Assembly: GCA_039185015.1 (NCBI GenBank)
Contig: JBCDAU010000017.1
Location: forward strand, 1-64,000
DNA: 64,000 bases
Reading direction: 5' to 3'
Source of the DNA: JBCBSZ01 sp039185015
GTDB lineage: Bacteria > Actinomycetota > Acidimicrobiia > Acidimicrobiales > Poriferisodalaceae
In this document: positions 8,360-16,933 of the stretch, piece after piece
Numbering within the stretch: position 1 is the stretch's first letter
How the letters are laid out: each line of letters begins with the position of its first letter
Notes under the pieces: model-generated
Told to the model about the DNA's origin: nothing
Database searches by the model: none
Seen by the model: the letters and a program-made list of their open reading frames with translations, nothing else
Program-made: the position numbers and the translations under genes

Positions 8360-9189
8360 TCCTCCCCGCCACCCCGGAGGAGAGCGCGGAGCTCGACCGA
8401 TCGGCCTTTCGTCGGAGAGCGGGCTCGTTCGCAGCGTTGGGTCTCGTCATCACAGCGGCGCTCGCGTTCGTGTTCGTCGTCGAGCGTCCCGACCGCGACG
8501 CCATCGACGTCGCCTCGGCCGACACCGCTCCGCTCGACAGCACCACCACGGTCGTGGCGCCGGTCGACGACCCCGTCGTCGCCGACACCTCACCTCCGCC
8601 GGACACCGTCGCGGCGGACCCGCCGGCCGACGCTGCCCCCGCGACGACCGCGGCGGACACGGGACCGGCGCCGGCCACGTTGCAGGGCGTCGGCAACGCC
8701 ACCGTCGACGTGACCGGCGCCTTGGACGAGGGCCACCTCGTGCTCCGCTACGCCCTCGCCGAGGCCGGTGTCATCGCCGTGCTCGACGGCTCGGGGTCGG
8801 TCCTGTCCGGCGGCACCATCGTCGTGGACGGGTCGAACGCAGCGTCCGGCGGCGTCATCGTCCCCGACCTCGTCGACGCCGTCTCGATCTCTGCGTCCAC
8901 CGAGGGGGTGTGGGAGGTCACCGCGCTCCCGGCTGCGGCGCTGCCAGTCCTCGGCCCTGGTGGCTCGGTCATGAGCGGCGGTGCTGCAGCCTTCGTCGTC
9001 GACGGGGTGGACCAGGTCACCGTCTCGGTCGTTGGTGCCTGCGATGACGAGCTCGTCACCATCGAGCAGTGGACCGCCGACGAGCTGATCAACGCCATCG
9101 ACGTGGTCGGGTCCGGCGCCGTCGAGCTCATCGACCGGACGGCGTTCATCTCGGTGCGCGGTACCTGCGAATGGTCCGCCCAGACCTGA
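8356..9189 (+). CDS. Membrane-anchored protein with Thr/Pro-rich linker, unknown
   Basis: 277 residues from the GTG at 8356, which overlaps the fdhD stop. One transmembrane segment spans about residues 30-47 (A-L-G-L-V-I-T-A-A-L and on). Then comes a 70-residue linker rich in T, P, A and D, and a beta-rich outer domain of about 150 residues. That domain has two S-G-G repeats (V-L-S-G-G-T and V-M-S-G-G-A) and a possible disulphide pair (G-A-C-D-D and R-G-T-C-E). It resembles the stalked extracellular proteins of actinobacteria, but I recognise no family. Coupling to fdhD suggests co-expression only. Confidence 0.7.
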   Translation: MILPATPEESAELDRSAFRRRAGSFAALGLVITAALAFVFVVERPDRDAIDVASADTAPLDSTTTVVAPVDDPVVADTSPPPDTVAADPPADAAPATTAADTGPAPATLQGVGNATVDVTGALDEGHLVLRYALAEAGVIAVLDGSGSVLSGGTIVVDGSNAASGGVIVPDLVDAVSISASTEGVWEVTALPAAALPVLGPGGSVMSGGAAAFVVDGVDQVTVSVVGACDDELVTIEQWTADELINAIDVVGSGAVELIDRTAFISVRGTCEWSAQT

Positions 9190-9210
9190 CGGCCGTCGCC
9201 CGTGGGTTCG

Positions 9211-9216
9211 TAGACT
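9211..9216 (+). promoter_or_regulatory. -10 element TAGACT
   Basis: Placed 7 nt before the GTG of the HemQ gene at 9224. Confidence 0.5.
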
Positions 9217-9223
9217 GCAGGGC

Positions 9224-9913
9224 GTGAGCGTCGACACCGTCACCACCTCCAACGGCCTGGGCTGCGTCCATCTCTTCTGGACCGCCGGCCCCGAGACCTC
9301 CGGCAAGGCGGTCCTCGCCGCCATCGAGGCCGCCTCCGACGACGACCACCAGGTCGTGTGCGCGGCGGTGCTCGGCCACAAGGCCGATCTCGCCGTGTTG
9401 GCGCTCGGCCCGGACCTGTGGCGCCTCCGCCGCCTCCAGACCGCGCTCCGAGCCGCTGGCCTCGAGCTGGTCGACTCCTACGTGTCCATGACCGAGGTGT
9501 CCGAGTACGCCGCCGGCGTCCCCGAGGAGATGCTGCAGGCCCGGCTCCATCCCCAGCTCCCCCCGGAGGGCCTCCGGGCGTTCTGCTTCTACCCGATGTC
9601 GAAGCGGCGCGAGGGTCACGCCAACTGGTTCACGCTGCCCTTCGACGACCGCAAGGAGCTGATGTACGACCACGGCGCCTCGGGTCGCAAGTTCAAGGGC
9701 CGTGTCGTGCAGCTCGTCACCGGGTCAACCGGCGTCGACGACTACGAGTGGGGCGTCACGCTCTTCGCACGCCACCTCGACGACCTCAAGGACGTCGTCT
9801 ACACGATGCGCTTCGACGAGGCGTCGGCCCTCTACGCCGAGTTCGGTCCCTTCACCACCGGCCTCGTCGCCGATCCGGTCGACCTCGTCGCCGAGCTCGG
9901 CCTCCCGGACTGA
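9224..9913 (+). CDS. chdC: Coproheme decarboxylase HemQ/ChdC
   Basis: 229 residues, of the chlorite-dismutase fold. In actinobacteria and firmicutes this enzyme removes two propionate carboxyls from Fe-coproporphyrin III with H2O2 to give haem b, the last step of the coproporphyrin-dependent pathway. The catalytic tyrosine is in F-Y-P-M-S-K-R-R (Tyr123, with Met125). The proximal haem histidine is His150 in D-H-G-A-S-G-R. The G-x-D-D-Y-E-W-G-V segment is also conserved. No other haem synthesis gene is adjacent. Confidence 0.93.
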   Translation: MSVDTVTTSNGLGCVHLFWTAGPETSGKAVLAAIEAASDDDHQVVCAAVLGHKADLAVLALGPDLWRLRRLQTALRAAGLELVDSYVSMTEVSEYAAGVPEEMLQARLHPQLPPEGLRAFCFYPMSKRREGHANWFTLPFDDRKELMYDHGASGRKFKGRVVQLVTGSTGVDDYEWGVTLFARHLDDLKDVVYTMRFDEASALYAEFGPFTTGLVADPVDLVAELGLPD

Positions 9914-10018
9914 CTCACTCCGATCAGGGTTCCGACGCCGGCCGCGCTCAGTGCTGTTGTCACCGATTTGCGTGGTGCATTGGTGTCGTCGTGCCTGTAC
10001 ATCCGCCAGGATGACCCC

Positions 10019-10150
10019 GTGCTGCGGACCGTCCGGACCCTCGCCCTCGGGCTCCTCGCCACCGGGACCCTCCTCGTCGCCCTGATCGGCGGGCCCGTCC
10101 AGGACGACGAGTCGCCGGCGGCTCCCGCGACGCCCGTCGTCGGCCGCTGA
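10019..10150 (+). CDS. Possible small membrane protein
   Basis: 43 residues from the GTG at 10019, or 60 residues from 9968. One hydrophobic helix (L-A-L-G-L-L-A-T-G-T-L-L-V-A-L-I) is followed by a short acidic and proline-rich tail. No ribosome site is clear. It could be a real single-pass peptide or a chance frame in the gap between HemQ and AlaX. Confidence 0.35.
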   Translation: MLRTVRTLALGLLATGTLLVALIGGPVQDDESPAAPATPVVGR

Positions 10151-10166
10151 CGGGCACCACCGTGGC

Positions 10167-10185
10167 CGCGACCCCGGCGGTCGCG
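10167..10185 (+). terminator. Hairpin, possible terminator
   Basis: A perfect 7-bp stem cgcgacc/ggtcgcg encloses a 5-base loop, 17 bases after the stop of the possible small gene and 18 bases before the AlaX start. Confidence 0.4.
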
Positions 10186-10202
10186 TCGGGTGCTCAGCGC
10201 TC

Positions 10203-10934
10203 GTGTCAGACTCGGCGTTCGTGACCGACCTGCTCTACCTCCGCGACGCGGAGCTGCGCGCCACGACGGCGCAGGTGATCGATCGACGTGACGACGCCGT
10301 CGCCCTCGACCGGACCGTCTGCTACCCGACCGGTGGGGGCCAGCCCCACGACACGGGGACGCTGCGCTCCGGTGATGCGGAGCTCGCGATCACCGACGTC
10401 CGCACGGAGGGGGCGCTGGCCTGGCACACCCTCGACGGACCGGCGCCCGACGTCGGTGTCGAGGTCGAGGTCGAGCTCGACTGGGAGCGGCGTCACCAGC
10501 TCATGCGCACCCACAGCGCGCTGCACGTGCTGTGCGGTGTCATCTGGAACGAGTGGGGCGTGTCGGTCACCGGGGGCAACATGGCGCCGCTGGAGGCGCG
10601 CATGGACTTCGAGTTCGATCCCCTGCCGGACGGGTTCGCCACACGGATCGAAGAGCTGGTCAACGCCGAGATCGCTGCCGACCGGCCGATCCGCGTGGAG
10701 TTCCTGCCCCGCGACACGGCGGTGATGGACGAGGACCTCATCCGCACCAAGGTCAACATGATCCCGGAGTCCGTCACCGAGATCCGTGTGGTCGACATCG
10801 TCGGCCTCGACCGTCAGGCCGACGGCGGGACCCACGTGCCCACGACCGGCGACATCGGTCGCTTCCAGGTCACCAAGACCGAGAACAAGGGCAAGGGCAA
10901 CAAGCGGGTGAGGATCAAGCTCCACGATGCCTGA
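10203..10934 (+). CDS. AlaX-type alanyl-tRNA editing protein
   Basis: 243 residues. It corresponds to the free-standing editing domain of alanyl-tRNA synthetase, which hydrolyses Ser-tRNA(Ala) or Gly-tRNA(Ala) in trans. The zinc ligands H-x-x-x-H are in T-H-S-A-L-H, and the second ligand region is D-G-G-T-H-V near the C-terminus. The N-terminal T-x-C-Y-P-T-G-G-G-Q motif is typical. The length matches AlaX-M/AlaX-L forms without the long C-terminal domain. GTG start at 10203. The HAD gene follows 24 bases later and may be co-transcribed. Confidence 0.9.
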   Translation: MSDSAFVTDLLYLRDAELRATTAQVIDRRDDAVALDRTVCYPTGGGQPHDTGTLRSGDAELAITDVRTEGALAWHTLDGPAPDVGVEVEVELDWERRHQLMRTHSALHVLCGVIWNEWGVSVTGGNMAPLEARMDFEFDPLPDGFATRIEELVNAEIAADRPIRVEFLPRDTAVMDEDLIRTKVNMIPESVTEIRVVDIVGLDRQADGGTHVPTTGDIGRFQVTKTENKGKGNKRVRIKLHDA

Positions 10935-10958
10935 ACCCTCGACCGGGCCGGCTGCCCG

Positions 10959-11519
10959 GTGATCGTCGCCGCGTTCGACTTCGACGGGACCCTCACCCGC
11001 CGCGACAGCTTCGTCCCGTTCCTGTACCGGTACGTGGGCCCGGCGCTGACGACGAGGGGGCTCGTCGCGGCGGCGAAGGCCAGAGGCGGACGCAGCGGAC
11101 GAAAGCTCGCCATGGTGTCCCGCACGATCGCCGGCCGCCACGTCGACGAGGTCGCCGCAGCCGGTCAGGCCTACGCCGACCGGCTCGTCGACCGGCTTCG
11201 GCCCGACACCCGCGGCGCCCTCGAGAACCACCAGAGCACGGGCCACAAGACGGTGATCGTCACCGCTTCGCCCGAGCTCTACGTCGGCCCCGTCGGCGAG
11301 CTCCTCGGCGTCGACGCCGTGCTGGGCACCCGCTTCGAGGTCGACGACGAGGGCCGCCTGACCGGCCGCTATGACGGCCGGAACTGCCGCGGCGAGGAGA
11401 AGGTGCGCCGCCTCGACCACTGGATCGATGGTCGGGAGGTGCAGCTCCTCTACGCCTACGGCGACTCGGCCGGGGACGACGCCCTCCTCGCGAGGGCCGA
11501 CGTCCCCACCCGAGTGTGA
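10959..11519 (+). CDS. HAD-IB family phosphatase
   Basis: 186 residues. The nucleophile motif I is F-D-F-D-G-T-L-T at the N-terminus. Motif II is V-T-A-S (residue ~105), and motif IV is Y-G-D-S-A-G-D-D. This is the phosphoserine-phosphatase-like subfamily (HAD-IB) that includes CicA and SerB-like enzymes; the substrate is likely a phosphate monoester of unknown identity. The protein is slightly shorter than the usual ~200-220 residues, ending just after motif IV. Its stop is 3 bases from the stop of the convergent FG-GAP gene. Confidence 0.82.
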   Translation: MIVAAFDFDGTLTRRDSFVPFLYRYVGPALTTRGLVAAAKARGGRSGRKLAMVSRTIAGRHVDEVAAAGQAYADRLVDRLRPDTRGALENHQSTGHKTVIVTASPELYVGPVGELLGVDAVLGTRFEVDDEGRLTGRYDGRNCRGEEKVRRLDHWIDGREVQLLYAYGDSAGDDALLARADVPTRV

Positions 11520-11522
11520 GCG

Positions 11523-13862
11523 CTACTTCCCGGGGGCGTCGCCGAACGGGGTCGAGGCGCCGGACTCCCGGAGCACCCGGTAGCCCATGTCGTCCGGGTT
11601 GGCGATGATCGCCACCGCCGGGTTGCCCTCGGTGATGGCGGCGTCGCCCAGTTCGGCGGCGTCGCCGAAGGCGTAGACCTTCCCGTCCGAGCCGAGCACC
11701 CAGTAGCCGTTGTTGGTGTGCGTCGGCGTCATGCCGACGACGTTGGTGACGCCCTGGCCGCCGAGCGAGCCGTAGAACGGCACCGCCGTGGGGGTGGCGC
11801 CGAAGGCGAACACGCCGCCGTCACGGGCGATCATCCGGTAGCCGTTCCCTGCTGGGACGCCGGTGATGCCCGTGATGGGCTCGTTGAGCTTCGTGCCGCC
11901 CATCGACCCGTAGAAGCGGTCGGCGGCGTCGCCGAAGGCGAAGATGCCGCCGTCGAACGCGACCAGCCAGTAGCCGTTGCCCGTGGGCGTGCTCGTCATG
12001 GAGAAGACCGGGGCATTGAGCGTGGCGCCACCCATCGAACCGAAGAAGTCGGCGTCGCCGTAGCTGAACACGCCGCCGTCGTAGGCCACCAGCCAGTACC
12101 CGTTGCCGGTCCCGGTCGGTGCCATGCCCTGGATCGGTCCGTTGAGAGCGATCTCGCGTGCGTCGCCGAACCACTCGGCATCGCCGTACGCCTCGACGAC
12201 ACCGTTGCCCTTGACGACCCAGTAGCCCTCACCCGACGGCGTCGAGGCGCCGGCGATCACGTCGCTCGGCCACTGGTTGCCGGCGGGGCCGTCACCGGTC
12301 TTCGGCGGCTCGATGCTGACGCCGGCGAGATCGGTGCCCGTGCGGTCCTGGCTGCGGCGCCACACCGGCCAGTCGGCGGCCTTGCCGGCGCCGGCGACCT
12401 TGTAGGCGGTCAGGAGGGTGGTGTTGAGCGGCTGGTTGAACTGCGGGACGACCAGGTACCGCTGCCCGCCGTGGTCGAAGACCGCGGCCGAGGCCTCGGC
12501 CGAGATGAAGATCGACTCCATCGTGTGCTCCTGGGTGGCGCCGTCGATCACGTGGAGGCCGAAGGCGTTGGGCACGATGATGTCGTTCTTGTTGTCACCG
12601 GTGACGTCCGCGAGGACGGGGGTCACGTTGGTCGACTCCGGGGCGACGACGTCGGTCGTCTGATCGAAGTTCCGGCGGGGCAGGTCGACCGACCAGAGGA
12701 TCTGGCCGTCGCCGTCGACCACGTGGACCTTGCCGTCTCGTGCGGCGGTCACGACCTCGGCCTTGCCGTCGGCGTCCATGTCGCCGAGGACGGGCGAGGC
12801 GACCACGGTGGCCGGGAGCTCCACCGGCCACCCCGGGACGGTGGAGCCGTCGTCGAGGTGCCAGGCGAAGATCTTGCGGTCGTCGTTCTGGGTGTCGTGG
12901 TCGATCGGGTCGGGGCCGCACTCGGGCTTCTGCCCGACCGGCAGGCCGGAGCACGCCGAGTAGAACTCGCCGGTCGTGACGAGCACCTCGAGCCGGCCGT
13001 CGCCGTTGATGTCGCCGACGGCGGGTGAGCCGTGGACGACCTCGTTCGGGCGCTGCTTCCACAGCTCGGTCAGCTCGCCGTTGCTGTGGTCGAGCATGCG
13101 CAGCACACCGCCGGTCCAGTCCTCGACGCCGCCGATCGCGGAGTCGCCACCGATGAGGATCTCCATGTCGCCGTCGCCGTTGGCGTCGACCAGCGCAGGC
13201 GAGGACCAGACCGTGTCGTCCTGCCAGAGCGGGAAGCCGGCGAGCGGGTTGCCGTCCTTGTCGAGCGCGTGGATGTGGAGGTCCCAGCCACCGAAGACGA
13301 TGTCGTCGCTCCCGTCACCGTCGACGTCGCCGATCGCTGCGGTGGAGAAGACGCCTTCGCTGTAGCCGTCTGCTGCGGGGATCATGCCCCACACCCGGAA
13401 GATGTCCTCGGGCAGGTAGCGCCAGCGCATCGTGCCGTCGTGGTCGAACATCATGATGCCGCCGTTCTGGTCGGCGACCCAGGTCGAGCCGGCACCGACG
13501 ACGATCTCGCTCTTGCCGTCACCGTCGAAGTCGTGGATCGTCGGCGAGGCGTCGATGGCCGTCGGGATGCCATCGACGATCGTGGCCGGGGACGACCAGC
13601 GGAGCGTCCCGTCGAGCTCGTAGGCCCGGAGGTAGCCGTCCTGGTGGCCGACGACGATCTCCGGCGTGCCGTCGCCGTCGAGGTCGCCGATCGCCGGGCT
13701 CGAGTGACGGTTCCAGCCCGACAGCTCGACCGACCAGGCCTCGGTCAGGGTGGCGCCGCCACCGGCGGCCCCGAATTCCTGGTCCGACGCGCCCGCCGGG
13801 ACGGCGAGCGCGCTGGCTCCCAGTCCGAGGGTCGCAACAGCAGCAACGATCGCTCTGCGCAT
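11523..13862 (-). CDS. Secreted FG-GAP repeat protein with C-terminal G-Y-W-L-V repeats
   Basis: 779 residues from the ATG at 13862, with ggaggaag upstream. A Sec signal peptide ends near A-V-P-A-G-A. The N-terminal ~500 residues hold at least seven FG-GAP/VCBS repeats with calcium-type D-x-D-x-D-G loops (D-L-D-G-D-G-T, D-F-D-G-D-G-K, D-V-D-G-D-G-S and others), as expected for a seven-bladed propeller. The last ~250 residues hold five repeats of about 48 residues, with core G-N-G-Y-W-L-V-A then D-G-G and F-A-F-G-D-A. The protein is probably surface exposed and may bind ligands or glycans; this is inferred from architecture. Confidence 0.85.
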   Translation of the reverse strand: MRRAIVAAVATLGLGASALAVPAGASDQEFGAAGGGATLTEAWSVELSGWNRHSSPAIGDLDGDGTPEIVVGHQDGYLRAYELDGTLRWSSPATIVDGIPTAIDASPTIHDFDGDGKSEIVVGAGSTWVADQNGGIMMFDHDGTMRWRYLPEDIFRVWGMIPAADGYSEGVFSTAAIGDVDGDGSDDIVFGGWDLHIHALDKDGNPLAGFPLWQDDTVWSSPALVDANGDGDMEILIGGDSAIGGVEDWTGGVLRMLDHSNGELTELWKQRPNEVVHGSPAVGDINGDGRLEVLVTTGEFYSACSGLPVGQKPECGPDPIDHDTQNDDRKIFAWHLDDGSTVPGWPVELPATVVASPVLGDMDADGKAEVVTAARDGKVHVVDGDGQILWSVDLPRRNFDQTTDVVAPESTNVTPVLADVTGDNKNDIIVPNAFGLHVIDGATQEHTMESIFISAEASAAVFDHGGQRYLVVPQFNQPLNTTLLTAYKVAGAGKAADWPVWRRSQDRTGTDLAGVSIEPPKTGDGPAGNQWPSDVIAGASTPSGEGYWVVKGNGVVEAYGDAEWFGDAREIALNGPIQGMAPTGTGNGYWLVAYDGGVFSYGDADFFGSMGGATLNAPVFSMTSTPTGNGYWLVAFDGGIFAFGDAADRFYGSMGGTKLNEPITGITGVPAGNGYRMIARDGGVFAFGATPTAVPFYGSLGGQGVTNVVGMTPTHTNNGYWVLGSDGKVYAFGDAAELGDAAITEGNPAVAIIANPDDMGYRVLRESGASTPFGDAPGK

Positions 13863-13956
13863 GGTTCGCCCGCTTCCTCCGTGTGGTCTCCGAGGAGCCA
13901 TCGGCATGTTTGGCCGTTGTCCTTGAGTCGTTCCTGCGGGCCCGCGCTGAACGCTC

Positions 13957-13962
13957 TAGCGT
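13957..13962 (+). promoter_or_regulatory. -10 element TAGCGT
   Basis: Lies 7 nt before the SDR ATG at 13970. Confidence 0.5.
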
Positions 13963-13969
13963 CCGCTCC

Positions 13970-14830
13970 ATGGAAGCACTCGAAGGCAGGGTCGCGGTCG
14001 TCACCGGCGGTGCCAGCGGCATCGGAGCGGCGCTGGCCAGGCGCTTCGCGACTCGTGGGATGCACGTCGTCGTGGCTGACATCGAGGAAGCGGCGATCGC
14101 TCCGGTCGTCGGCGAGCTCGCGGACCTCGGCGCCGCCGGCGCGCTCGGCGTCGTCACCGACGTCACCGACGCCGAGGCGGTGCAGTCGCTGGCGGACCGG
14201 ACCGTCGAGGAGTTCGGTGCCGCCCACGTCGTCTGCAACAACGCCGGGGTGGCCGGATCGCCCGAGACGCTCTCGGACGACCTCCACCTGCCGTCGTGGC
14301 GGTGGGTGATCGAGGTGAACCTGATGGGCGTCATCCACGGCCACGCGGCCTTCCTCCCGATCCTCAAGTCACAGGACGAGGGCCACATCGTGAACACGGC
14401 GTCGATGGCCGGACACTTCCCGGGCCACTCCGCCTACTCGGCCTCGAAGTGGGGTGTGGTCGCCATCACCGAGGGGCTCTTCCACCAGCTGGGCGCCGGC
14501 GGCTCGAAGGTCGGCGCATCCTGCCTGTGCCCGGGATGGGTCAACACGCAGATCCTCGACTCGCACCGGAACCGGCCGGAGTGGGCCGCTCCGGCGCCGC
14601 TCGAGGAGCCGCGGGCCGAGGCCGATCTCGCTCGGGCCTATGTGGCCGATCAGCTCGCCGGCGGTGCCGATCCCGACCGCGTCGCCGGGCTCGTCGAGGA
14701 TGCGATCCTCGACGAGCGGCTGTGGGTCTTCACCGATGACGAGATGGTCGCCTCGCTGCAGGGCCGCTTCGACGCCGTGCTCGCCCAGGAGAACCCGGCG
14801 CCCTTCGGCCTCCTCAACGTCACCGACTAG
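13970..14830 (+). CDS. Short-chain dehydrogenase/reductase
   Basis: 286 residues, classical SDR. The NAD(P)-binding glycine motif is T-G-G-A-S-G-I-G at residues 12-19. N-N-A-G follows near residue 90, the catalytic Ser is in N-T-A-S-M, and Y-x-x-x-K is Y-S-A-S-K. An acidic V-A-D-I-E after strand 2 suggests NAD rather than NADP. The C-terminal ~60 residues extend past the core. The start is set by the promoter hexamer; the open frame goes back to 13883 but that part overlaps the divergent promoter region. The substrate is unknown. The stop is 4 bases from that of dprE2. Confidence 0.88.
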   Translation: MEALEGRVAVVTGGASGIGAALARRFATRGMHVVVADIEEAAIAPVVGELADLGAAGALGVVTDVTDAEAVQSLADRTVEEFGAAHVVCNNAGVAGSPETLSDDLHLPSWRWVIEVNLMGVIHGHAAFLPILKSQDEGHIVNTASMAGHFPGHSAYSASKWGVVAITEGLFHQLGAGGSKVGASCLCPGWVNTQILDSHRNRPEWAAPAPLEEPRAEADLARAYVADQLAGGADPDRVAGLVEDAILDERLWVFTDDEMVASLQGRFDAVLAQENPAPFGLLNVTD

Positions 14831-14834
14831 TGGT

Positions 14835-15599
14835 CTAGATCGGCAGCCGCCGGAAGATCGGGCGGGGGAGGGCCTTGAGCACCCGCATGACCGCCCCGAT
14901 CTGCCGCGGGACGTAGACGAGCTCGCTGCGGCCAGCGACCGCGGCCCTGACCGCCGAGGCGACGTCGGCCGGATCGACCGTGAGCGGTGCCTCGTCGAGG
15001 CCGTCGGTCATCGAGGTGCGCACGAAGCCGGGTCGGACGACGACGACCCGGGCGCCGGACCCGTGGAGCGCATCACCGAGGCCGGTCGCCAGGGCATCGA
15101 GGCCGGCCTTGGTCGAGCCGTAGACGAAGTTCGCTCGGCGGGGTCGGTCACCGGCCACCGAGGACAGCACGACGAGGACGCCATGCCCCTGGTCCCGGAG
15201 TCGGTTGCCCAGGTGCAGGCACACCGACATCGGCCCGACGTAGTTGGCCATCGCCGTGGCAACGGCTGCCGACGGGTCCGCTTCGGCCTCGTCCTGATCG
15301 CCGAGCACACCGGCCGCCATCACCGCGACGTCGATGTCGCCGAGCTGCGTCGTTGCCCGGGCCAGCGTTGCCTCGTGGGTCGCCGTGGCCGTCACGTCGA
15401 ACGCGACGGAGGCGACGTCGATGCCGCCGTCCCGGAGCTCATCGGCGAACGGCTCGGCCTCCTCGGGGCAGCGGGAGGCGAGCACGACCGAGCGGACGCG
15501 ATCGGCCCCGACCAGCTCCCGCACGATCGCCTGCCCGATGTCGGACGTGCCGCCGATCAGCAGCACCCGCTGCGGCGCTCCGAGCGCGTCGATCACCAT
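14835..15599 (-). CDS. dprE2: Decaprenylphosphoryl-2-keto-ribose reductase DprE2
   Basis: 254 residues, SDR fold. With DprE1 it completes the epimerisation of decaprenylphosphoryl-ribose to decaprenylphosphoryl-arabinose (DPA), reducing the 2-keto intermediate with NADH. The cofactor motif is I-G-G-T-S-D-I-G near residues 15-22, a form typical of DprE2. The catalytic S-S-V-A and Y-G-S-T-K are present. The start overlaps the end of dprE1 by 7 bp, so the pair is coupled as expected for partners. Confidence 0.92.
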   Translation of the reverse strand: MVIDALGAPQRVLLIGGTSDIGQAIVRELVGADRVRSVVLASRCPEEAEPFADELRDGGIDVASVAFDVTATATHEATLARATTQLGDIDVAVMAAGVLGDQDEAEADPSAAVATAMANYVGPMSVCLHLGNRLRDQGHGVLVVLSSVAGDRPRRANFVYGSTKAGLDALATGLGDALHGSGARVVVVRPGFVRTSMTDGLDEAPLTVDPADVASAVRAAVAGRSELVYVPRQIGAVMRVLKALPRPIFRRLPI

Positions 15600-16933
15600 C
15601 CCAGCCTCCTCGACAGGTCACTCCGGAAGCGCCCATCCGGATCGACGGCGGCGCGCACGGATCGCAGCTCGTCGAGCCGCGGGTACATCGGGGGGACCAA
15701 CTCCGGCCGGACCCGCGCGTCCTTGGCGAGGTAGAGCCGGCCGCCGACCACGACCACCAGCTCGTCGAGGTCGTCGAGCAGCGCCGCGAGCCCAGGGACC
15801 TCGGCGGGGACGTCGACCGCGAGGGTCCATCCCGGCATCGGGAACGACAGCGGCGCGTCGGCGCCGGGCCCGAAGCGCTTCAACACCGCGAGGAAGGTCG
15901 GGCACCGCTGCTCGGCGAAGCGACCGACGATCGTCCGCAATTCCTCCTCGGCGCCGATGGGGACGACGCACTGCCATTGCACGAAACCGCTCGCGCCGTA
16001 GAGCCGGTTCCAGGCGGAGAGGCCATCGAGCGGGTGGAAGAAGGCGCCGATCGACTGCAGCTCGCCGGTGCGGTGGCGCGGCGCCCTCCGGTACCAGAGC
16101 TCGTTGAAGGCCCGGATCGAGAAGCGGTTGAGCAGCTTCGGGGGCACGACGGCCGGCACGGTGGCGAGGGAGCCGGAGGAGAAGGCGAGCGGATCGGTGG
16201 TGCGGGCCGGTGGGAGCTGGTCGGCGGTGGCGAAGTCACCGCGGGTCAGCACCCCCCGGCCGAGTGTGCGGCCGGTCGTGAGGAGGTCGACCCATGCGAC
16301 GGAGTAGCGGTAGGCGTCATCGCGTGACTCCATCCGCTCCATGAGGTCGTCGAGGTCGGTGGCTCGCTCGGTATCGACCGAGACGAGCGACGTCTCGATG
16401 GCGTGGAGGCGGACGTCGGCCGCGGCGATCGTGCCCACGAGGCCCATCCCGCCCCGCAGCGCGCCCCACCAGCCCACGTCGGTCGTGGGGCGCAGCTCAT
16501 GGGCCTGGCCGCGTCCGTCGATCACGACCATGCGTTCCACGTGATCGCCGAAGGCGCCGTCGACGTGGTGGTTCTTGCCGTGGACGTCGGCGGCGATCGC
16601 ACCCCCGACGGTGATCTGCCTGGTCCCGGGGGTCACGGGCACGAACCATCCCCGCGGGACGGCGACCGCGAGGAGCTCGTCGATCGAGCAGCCGGCGTCG
16701 AGGCGAGCGAGCCCGTCCGGGTCGATCTCGATCGTCCGGTCCGAGCGGCGTAGCTCGATGACGCGTCCGCCGGCGTTCTGCGCAGCGTCGTTGTACGAGC
16801 GTCCGAGGCCGCGGGCGATCACCCCTCGGTCGGGCGCGGTGCGCGTGGCGGACGCGATCTCCTCCTCTGACCGAGTCCGCACGAGCTCGGCGTCGGTCGC
16901 CGCAGTGCGGCCCCAGCCGGTGAGGAGGGTCAT
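15593..16933 (-). CDS. dprE1: Decaprenylphosphoryl-ribose 2-oxidase DprE1
   Basis: 446 residues, a flavoenzyme of the VAO family. The FAD-binding segment R-G-L-G-R-S-Y-N-D is near residue 42. The conserved V-H-G-K-N-H-H and F-F-H-P-L-D are present, as is the substrate-binding lysine in L-Y-L-A-K-D. The residue equal to Cys387 of the Mycobacterium tuberculosis enzyme, which lies in P-G-W-N-I-C-V-D, is alanine here (Ala372 in P-G-W-T-L-A-V-D). That cysteine is the covalent target of benzothiazinones. It overlaps ubiA upstream by 4 bp and dprE2 downstream by 7 bp. Confidence 0.93.
   Translation of the reverse strand: MTLLTGWGRTAATDAELVRTRSEEEIASATRTAPDRGVIARGLGRSYNDAAQNAGGRVIELRRSDRTIEIDPDGLARLDAGCSIDELLAVAVPRGWFVPVTPGTRQITVGGAIAADVHGKNHHVDGAFGDHVERMVVIDGRGQAHELRPTTDVGWWGALRGGMGLVGTIAAADVRLHAIETSLVSVDTERATDLDDLMERMESRDDAYRYSVAWVDLLTTGRTLGRGVLTRGDFATADQLPPARTTDPLAFSSGSLATVPAVVPPKLLNRFSIRAFNELWYRRAPRHRTGELQSIGAFFHPLDGLSAWNRLYGASGFVQWQCVVPIGAEEELRTIVGRFAEQRCPTFLAVLKRFGPGADAPLSFPMPGWTLAVDVPAEVPGLAALLDDLDELVVVVGGRLYLAKDARVRPELVPPMYPRLDELRSVRAAVDPDGRFRSDLSRRLGW

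Noticed and set aside
13032..14309. 425-codon plus-strand frame spanning the FG-GAP gene start and the SDR
   Set aside because: Covers the divergent promoter and parts of two real genes in other frames.
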